Positions 1 through 5,500 of a stretch of 8,637 bases of DNA are shown in pieces. Where the stretch lies: assembly GCA_030640725.1 (NCBI GenBank), contig DAOWIV010000182.1, positions 1 through 8,637 on the forward strand, written 5' to 3'. Source of the stretch: Methanosarcinales archaeon (GTDB lineage: Archaea > Halobacteriota > Methanosarcinia > Methanosarcinales > Methanogasteraceae). Positions within the stretch are counted from its first letter, which is position 1. Every line of letters starts with the position of its first letter. A program made the position numbers and the translations under genes. The notes below the pieces were generated by a model. The model made no database searches and was not told the origin of the DNA. It saw only the letters and a list, made by a program, of their open reading frames with translations.

Positions 1-1
1 A

Positions 2-505
2 AAGATGCTTGAGCTTGCAGGAAAGATCGCTGATGGTGCGCTCATAAACGCATCGCATCCGAAGGACTTCGAGGTCGCTGTAAAGGAGATCAAGAAGGGC
101 GCGGAATCGGCAGGCAGGAGTATGAAGGACATCGATGTGACCGCGTATGCATGTTTCTCAATCGACAAGAAGGTCGATAAGGCACTCTCGGCGGCAAAGA
201 TCGTTGTTGCATTCATCGTTGCAGGATCACCACCTATGGTTCTTGAGAGGCACGGCATCGACCCGAGCGTGATCGGCACAATCGGCGGAGCAATCGCAAA
301 AGGCGACTTCGGAACATTGATGGGTGGTGCGGTCACGAACGAGATGATGGAAGCGTTCTCGATCTACGGCACACCAGCGGATTGTGTGGCAAGAATCGAC
401 GAACTCACCAAGATGGGCGTCACGCAGATCGTTGCGGGATCGCCGATTGGTCCTGACAAAGAGAAAGCGATCAAGCTGATCGGAAAGGAGATCATTGGAG
501 GCTGA
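2..505 (+). CDS. mer: F420-dependent 5,10-methylenetetrahydromethanopterin reductase, C-terminal half (5' end outside window)
   Basis: Mer is a cytoplasmic, luciferase-fold enzyme that interconverts methylene-H4MPT (or H4SPT) and methyl-H4MPT with F420H2/F420. It works in the reductive direction in methanogenesis and the oxidative direction in methyl oxidation or reverse methanogenesis. The visible 167 codons are about half of the usual 320-330 residues, and the frame is open to the window edge, so the ATG at 5 is internal rather than the start. Family-typical stretches are LAGKIADGALINASHP near the visible start, the segment GSPPMVLERHGIDPS, the glycine-rich IGGAIAKGDFG, and the C-terminal VAGSPIGPDKEKAI. 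It ends in TGA at 503-505, five bases before fpoF, so the two are probably co-transcribed. I recognised the family from its sequence and the fpoF neighbour supports it. Confidence 0.95.
   Translation, partial: KMLELAGKIADGALINASHPKDFEVAVKEIKKGAESAGRSMKDIDVTAYACFSIDKKVDKALSAAKIVVAFIVAGSPPMVLERHGIDPSVIGTIGGAIAKGDFGTLMGGAVTNEMMEAFSIYGTPADCVARIDELTKMGVTQIVAGSPIGPDKEKAIKLIGKEIIGG
497..501 (+). promoter_or_regulatory. Ribosome binding site fixing the TTG start of fpoF
   Basis: GGAGG sits in the last codons of mer, nine bases before the TTG at 511. It supports TTG as the initiator and suggests translational coupling to mer. No ATG occurs nearby in frame, and the encoded N terminus MPPKI matches what I know of Methanosarcina FpoF. 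Confidence 0.7.
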
Positions 506-510
506 GTGAT

Positions 511-1554
511 TTGCCGCCAAAGATTGTAGAGGTCATCGAGAATGGCGTCTGCACGGCTTGCGGGGCATGCGAAGCGGCATGTCCCCTAAACGCCGTTCAC
601 ATAGAGTCTGAGGCAGAGGTGCCGGAAGACGAGACTCGTGCCCCGAGCGCAAGCAGACGCGATCCGAATAATCTAACATATTATATACACGGCGCAGCAT
701 GTGAAGTCTGTGAGGACTGTCTGACCTGTTCAAGAGTCTGTCCTGTCGTGGATGGATTTCCTGAAGACGAGTTCGACAATGTCCGAAGCTTCAGAGGCGG
801 AAAGAGTGAGCTAGAGGGGCAGGACGGTGCTGTCGTATCAGCAATACTCAAATCCTTATTCGAGCAGGGAGAGATCGACTGTGCTGTCGGTATCAAGCGG
901 GATGAGAACTGGGGCATCGAGCCATTTATACTGACAAAGGCGTCAGATGTCGATCTATCAAAAGGCACGAAGTACAGTTCAGCGCCTGTTCTTGCGCAGC
1001 TTAAGGATGCGATGAAGAAGTACAAGAAGATCGCGGTCGTAGGAGTACCCTGTCAGGCACACGCCGCAGCACTCATGCGTGACAACATGACCGACCGAAT
1101 CGCACTTGTGATCGGCATCCTCTGTATGGAGAGCTTCACCAGCGAGGCACTCTGCGAAAATATCATCCCGAACATCATGGGGCTCGATATCAAACAGGTC
1201 GTGAAGATGGACTTCGGAGGAGGTAAGTTCTGGGCATACACCAAGAACGGCGACAACGGCGAGGAGCCTGAACCTCACAATGTTGCGATCAAGGAAGTCG
1301 CACCGCTTGCACGAAACCCGTGCCACCACTGTCTTGATTATACAGCATACTACGCAGATATCTCGGTCGGATCGGTCGGCGCGCCAGACGGCTGGAACTC
1401 TGTAATCGTCAGAACCGAGACCGGTGAAACGTACCTGAACAAGGTGAAGGGCATCGAATACATGGATGACCCGAAGCCAGGGATGTTCCTCATAAAGAAA
1501 CTTGCAGACCAGAAGCACAAGAATAATGCGCCAAAGGAAGGCGGGGCGCATTAA
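511..1554 (+). CDS. fpoF: F420H2 dehydrogenase subunit FpoF (FrhB-family iron-sulfur flavoprotein)
   Basis: FpoF oxidises F420H2 and passes electrons through FAD and iron-sulfur clusters to the membrane Fpo complex. In Methanosarcina a soluble form can also couple ferredoxin and F420. The 347 residues match the family length. Two [4Fe-4S] motifs lie in the N terminus: C14-x2-C17-x2-C20-x3-C24-P, and C67-x2-C70-x2-C73-x3-C77-P with an additional Cys at 64. The rest is the FrhB-type flavin/F420 domain, with conserved VGVPCQAHAA (177-186), LCMESF (204-209), NPCHHC (269-274) and SVGSVGAPDGWNSV (285-298). Other FrhB homologues exist (FrhB, FdhB, FqoF), but adjacency to mer and the MPPKI start favour FpoF. 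A charged stretch between the cluster motifs (about residues 32-52, PEDETRAPSASRR) looks longer than I recall for Methanosarcina. The start is TTG with a good ribosome binding site. Confidence 0.94.
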   Translation: MPPKIVEVIENGVCTACGACEAACPLNAVHIESEAEVPEDETRAPSASRRDPNNLTYYIHGAACEVCEDCLTCSRVCPVVDGFPEDEFDNVRSFRGGKSELEGQDGAVVSAILKSLFEQGEIDCAVGIKRDENWGIEPFILTKASDVDLSKGTKYSSAPVLAQLKDAMKKYKKIAVVGVPCQAHAAALMRDNMTDRIALVIGILCMESFTSEALCENIIPNIMGLDIKQVVKMDFGGGKFWAYTKNGDNGEEPEPHNVAIKEVAPLARNPCHHCLDYTAYYADISVGSVGAPDGWNSVIVRTETGETYLNKVKGIEYMDDPKPGMFLIKKLADQKHKNNAPKEGGAH

Positions 1555-2062
1555 CCGTGCCTTCTACATCGGGCGCTTTCAGCCATACCACATAGGGCAC
1601 CATACCATACTTGGCAACATCGCTGACGAGGTCGACGAAATCATCGTCGGGATCGGTAGCGCACAGCGTAGCCACGAGCCAGAGACTCCGTTTACCGCAG
1701 GCGAACGTGTAGTTATGGTCTCACGTTCGCTGAAAGATTTAGACATTGATTATTACGTAATTCCGATCGAGGATATCCAAAGAAATGCAGTCTGGGTCTC
1801 GCATGTGCTATCGATGACTCCGCATTTCGATCTCGCGTATACGAACAACCCACTCGTCTTCAGGCTCTTTGAGGAGGCCGGGGTTATGGTCAAGCGCTCT
1901 CCGATGTACCAGCGGGAGGTCTATTCCGGAACTGCGATTCGGAAGAAGATGCTAACCGGTGGGGGGTGGGAAAATCTCGTGCCTGTTGCTGTTGCTCGCG
2001 TGATTGAGGAGGCTCGGGGGGTGGAGCGGCTACGGGAGATCGCACGGGATGATCTGGGATAA
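1526..2062 (+). CDS. nadM: Nicotinamide-nucleotide adenylyltransferase (archaeal NadM type)
   Basis: This enzyme joins NMN and ATP to make NAD+ and pyrophosphate in the cytoplasm. The nucleotidyltransferase signature GRFQPYHIGHH (HxGH type) lies near the N terminus, and the second family motif appears near the C terminus as YSGTAIRKKM. Other family-typical segments are IVGIGSAQ, PFTAGERVVMV and IPIEDIQRNAVWVSHV. The start is uncertain. ATG at 1526 gives 178 residues, overlaps fpoF by 29 bases, has no clear ribosome binding site, and adds eight residues (MRQRKAGR) absent from typical homologues. An ATT at 1550 gives 170 residues beginning (M)NRAFYIGRFQ, aligns with family starts, overlaps the fpoF TAA by one base, and has AAAGGAAGG eight bases upstream. 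It follows mer and fpoF in the same orientation, probably one transcript. The coordinates use the ATG. Confidence 0.93.
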   Translation: MRQRKAGRINRAFYIGRFQPYHIGHHTILGNIADEVDEIIVGIGSAQRSHEPETPFTAGERVVMVSRSLKDLDIDYYVIPIEDIQRNAVWVSHVLSMTPHFDLAYTNNPLVFRLFEEAGVMVKRSPMYQREVYSGTAIRKKMLTGGGWENLVPVAVARVIEEARGVERLREIARDDLG

Positions 2063-2110
2063 GTGTAGCAATTCTAATTGTGCACTCGATCCCTCATGTT
2101 ACCCCCACCC

Positions 2111-2162
2111 GCAAAACGTATATAATGTGTTGAATCCCGAACATCGTCGAAAAACGTTTTGC
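2111..2162. repeat. 9-bp perfect inverted repeat flanking a TATA-like stretch
   Basis: GCAAAACGT (2111-2119) and ACGTTTTGC (2154-2162) are exact inverted copies separated by 34 bases. The spacer contains TATATAATG at about 2120. The right arm also lies within a self-complementary AAAACGTTTT (2151-2160). It could be a regulator binding site, a long-loop hairpin, or debris in a decaying region. No adjacent intact gene on either strand is obviously controlled by it. Confidence 0.4.
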
Positions 2163-2202
2163 ACGTCGGCAGGACGGCGCAGCAGTCCTGGATCCACGAC
2201 TT

Positions 2203-2438
2203 TCACCCCATCCCCCGTCCGCTCAGGTACTCCTTGATCTCATCCACCGTGTATGTCTCGTAGTGGAAGATACTCGCGCAAGACAAGCGTCCGCGCCGCT
2301 GACAAACGCGTCATAGATGCGATTCATCGTCCCAACGCCGCCTGATTGTTTTCGTCACATGAATGTCGTAGCCGTCCTTTGTCCCGTCCCGATCCTTGCG
2401 TCGTTCGGCAGTATCTCGCCAGCACCAATGTCCTGCAT
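2203..2438 (-). pseudogene. hisF: Decayed 3' fragment of imidazole glycerol phosphate synthase subunit HisF
   Basis: Intact HisF (about 250-270 residues) is a TIM-barrel cyclase of histidine and purine-linked synthesis. Only about the last third is recognisable, split over three frames on the minus strand. In order, these are MQDIGAGEIL from 2438; DRDGTKDGYDIHVTKTIR from about 2394 to 2341; GGVGTMNRIYDAFVSGADACLA from 2342 to about 2277; and SIFHYETYTVDEIKEYLSG ending at TGA 2203-2205. Lesion 1 at about 2395-2400 looks like one lost base. Lesion 2 at about 2341 removes roughly 13 codons (the region ending PxIAS) out of frame. Lesion 3 at about 2275-2280 is one lost G (TTGCGCGAGT where TTGCGGCGAGT is expected). 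The 5' two thirds are missing. The order of the pieces matches HisF (for example DRDGTKxGYD, then GGxGxM, then ADAxLAxSxFH), so this is a remnant, not a chance match. Confidence 0.85.
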
Positions 2439-2513
2439 CTTTTAACGGTTGGAGCAGATTCTCACAGAAATACATGAAGCTATCTTAAATAAAATCCAAA
2501 ATAATATGAAATC

Positions 2514-2555
2514 CGAATAAATAATTAAACAATAGTGGAATGATCCACTATTGTT
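2514..2555 (-). terminator. Hairpin plus T-rich tail at the end of the protease gene
   Basis: A perfect 12-bp stem (2528-2539 pairing with 2544-2555) with a four-base loop (2540-2543) is followed, in the minus-strand direction, by a T-rich but interrupted tail (TTAATTATTTATT). The protease TAG stop (2548-2550) lies inside the stem. The layout resembles an intrinsic terminator, although archaeal termination depends mainly on T-rich tracts and the hairpin may instead protect the 3' end of the message. Confidence 0.7.
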
Positions 2556-5500
2556 GCCCTGCGCAGCAATGCAGTGTTTCGAATCCCTGCACCCCTACGC
2601 AATGCTTTGCCAGATACATCGCATCAGCCATGTTTATCGCACCATCGCAATCGACGTCTGATGCACATTCGTTTATCTGCTCAAACCCTGGCTCTTCGAC
2701 ACAATGCTTCACAAGATACATCGCATCATCCAGCAACACATTTCCATCCTCATTTACATCCCCGCACAGGCAACTCACCGTGAAGATACCATCTTCAACG
2801 CCTGCATGGATGGGATTGCACTGTGGCGTGGCATCCTTCAGCTCTTTTATGTCAATACTCAGCGCGCTTGTATTCCCCTGACTTCCTTTCGCTTGCAGTG
2901 TAACTTCAGCAAGCAGAACATCGCCGTTTAAGCCGCTTGATGCAACCTGCATCGCACCGATCCTGACAACACCGGCAGCGTTGTCGATGCTCGAGGTGAT
3001 GAAATCAAAGTCACCACCCGCAACATCAACCACCCGGACAACCGATGGGTCATAGTGCATGTCAATGCGGACGACACCGGCATTTACAACATTGTTGATA
3101 ATGACCGGGGTAACATCGCCATCGCCTCCGGTTGAAGCGATCGCATCACCGATTGCGATTATTGTCACTGCCTCTGTTTCTACGGTTGTCTCAACAGTGA
3201 CTGCATCCTTCTTACTCGGATTGCCTTCTGATACTGCCACTATGGTTGTGTTGTACACGCCATCGGTTGAATCACTCACGATCAGATGCACGGTCTCGCT
3301 TGCACCTGACGCAAGGCTCACAAACGTCTTGCTCAGTTCGCCAGTATCTGCCTCGTTGATTGTTATATTCAACGTGAAGCTGTCAGACTGACCCGCGCTA
3401 TTCAGAACCGTCAGGACATAGATTGCGTTCTCATCCGGAGTCACGGTTTGTTTTATGACGTCAACGTTCAGATCAACGCCATATTCTACCGGTTCTGCCA
3501 CATCAAGTATGATGCATTTGGTTGTATTTGAATTGCCGAAATTATCTGTTGCATTGACTGACAAACAATAGGTAGCTGGTTTGGTTCCAACTGCTACGAT
3601 TGTGGTTGTGGTATACACGTCACCCGCGATCAAGGTCATCGCCTGCGCCTGCGATCCTCCGATTGCAGACAGGTTTACGGTAACAACGCCAACGCCGCCT
3701 GGATCAGTCACCGTCACATTGAGCTGAGTGGTCTGGATCCCGTCTGCTGCTATCGATTCCGGTGTTGCGGATGGGCCTGTTACAGATGGCGGTGTCGTGT
3801 CTTCTCCTGATACTGAGATATTCAAAGTATACGTTTCCTGATCAGTCCGGAGTTCCCATGCATTTATGGCAACTGTCCAATAGCCAGCCAATGGGTTGTC
3901 AACAGTGATCATCTCGGGTTTATCGTAGAATGATGTGTTTGTAAGTGTGCCATCCGGATTAAATAACTGCAAATCCAGGTCATTTATTGTATCGGTCCAA
4001 TCCAGACTGAGATTCAGGTTAGTTGTAACAGGAACATCGAGTGTGTAGTAAACCCAGTCTCCACCATACTCCATTGATGAAGTATCATACCAAAAATCTT
4101 CATCAACACTTCCTGTTATATCCCCGATTCTGGTATCATCCCATACCATATTTATAGAAACAGGGATTATTATCCACTCTGTTCCATCATTCACCCGGAT
4201 ACTGCCTTTATACGCTCCTATCGCATCACCCGGCACATCCATTGCCGCATCAAAACTCGCAGTCCCTCCTGCCGGAACCGTTAGATTTGCAGGTAACGTT
4301 ATCCAATCACCAGCATCACCTGTTGACCGGGTTATGCTCACGATTTTTTCACTGAAATTGCTATTCACCACTGTAAATCGTTTCGTGTAACTTCCAGGGC
4401 GTACTTTTCCGACGATCCACTGCGAATCAACCAGAATGCCTTTTGTTAGCGCATCATAAGCATCTTTTACATCCAACCTTCCGGCACCCTGCTCCCAGAC
4501 ATCAGATCCTGCATCTGCGTCGTTTTCGTGCTGTTCATACGCTATCAGGCTGTATGATATGCACGCTACACTTTCATCTATGCGGGTGGCACCGTAAGCA
4601 ACAGAAGACCAGTTACAGACGCCCACCGCATCAGGCAGAATCCTGACAGCGTCCGCATCTCCCGAGTCATCACCCGGACCAGTTGGTGTGAAGTTTATAA
4701 CACCCGGAAGAAGATTTGGTGTGGTTGCAACAGGATGCCGGGTGCTTATTGCCAGATCGCCAACATCGCTGTATACCCAATCTGCTGTCGCATGGAGTAC
4801 CTTTTCACGAAGTTCGCGATCCATAACCTGACTCCCATGTTGTTTGATCCATGAAGCGATCTCACCACTTTCAATTATCAGACGCCCGCCACCAGTTACG
4901 TAATCAACCAGCATCCCTTTGTATTCAGGATCATATACGGGAGTCAGATCATCCCCGCAACTCCATACAACGATATCATAATCGCTCCACGTTGAATACG
5001 AAGTCTCACCTGAGCTTTCGTTTGTCACATTATATCCAAGCCCCTCAAACGCCGACCGAAATAGATCCACACTCTGATCGTCGCCTGAATGGATATCGTT
5101 GTCATCATCTATTATCAATACTGATCTGGTTGGACTTTCCACCACCCTGAGCCAACTCTCGGAGTTCTCTATTAATTCCGGCTGTATGGTGGTGTTGTCG
5201 ATGTCATCCAGGTCGAAGGCATAGTATATCACTTTGGACCCGTCGGTTACACCTGTAACGTCATCTGCGATATTATCCGCACCGTTCTTCAGCGCGCTCT
5301 CCACTCCATCTGGTGTTAAATCCGGATTTGCCTGTAACAGCAATGCTGCCGCTCCTGCTACATGCGGACAGGACATCGATGTTCCACTTTTCAGGACATA
5401 ATCCACATTGCTCTCCCAGAAAGCATTTGGCGCAATTATCTTGTATCCTGGTGCCGCAACATCGATTCCAACCCGTCCGTCACCAGTGGGACCCCTTGAA

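Noticed and set aside
979..1551. Long open frame (190 codons) on the minus strand opposite fpoF
   Set aside because: It lies wholly antisense to a well-supported FpoF gene, has no ribosome binding site I could see, and gives a low-complexity product rich in Val, Arg, Cys and His with no recognisable motif.
2120..2145. Possible tRNA T-arm (TTGAATCCCGAAC)
   Set aside because: No acceptor stem, anticodon arm or D arm can be drawn around it, so the resemblance is accidental.
2099..2206. 35-codon minus-strand frame starting GTG over the hisF-relic stop
   Set aside because: The GTGA overlap is suggestive of an old operon partner, but the product (MKVVDPGLLRRPADV...) matches nothing I know and is too short to call a gene.
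2004..2237. 77-codon plus-strand open frame across the nadM end
   Set aside because: It begins inside nadM, runs through the inverted repeat and antisense to the hisF remnant, and its product has no family features.
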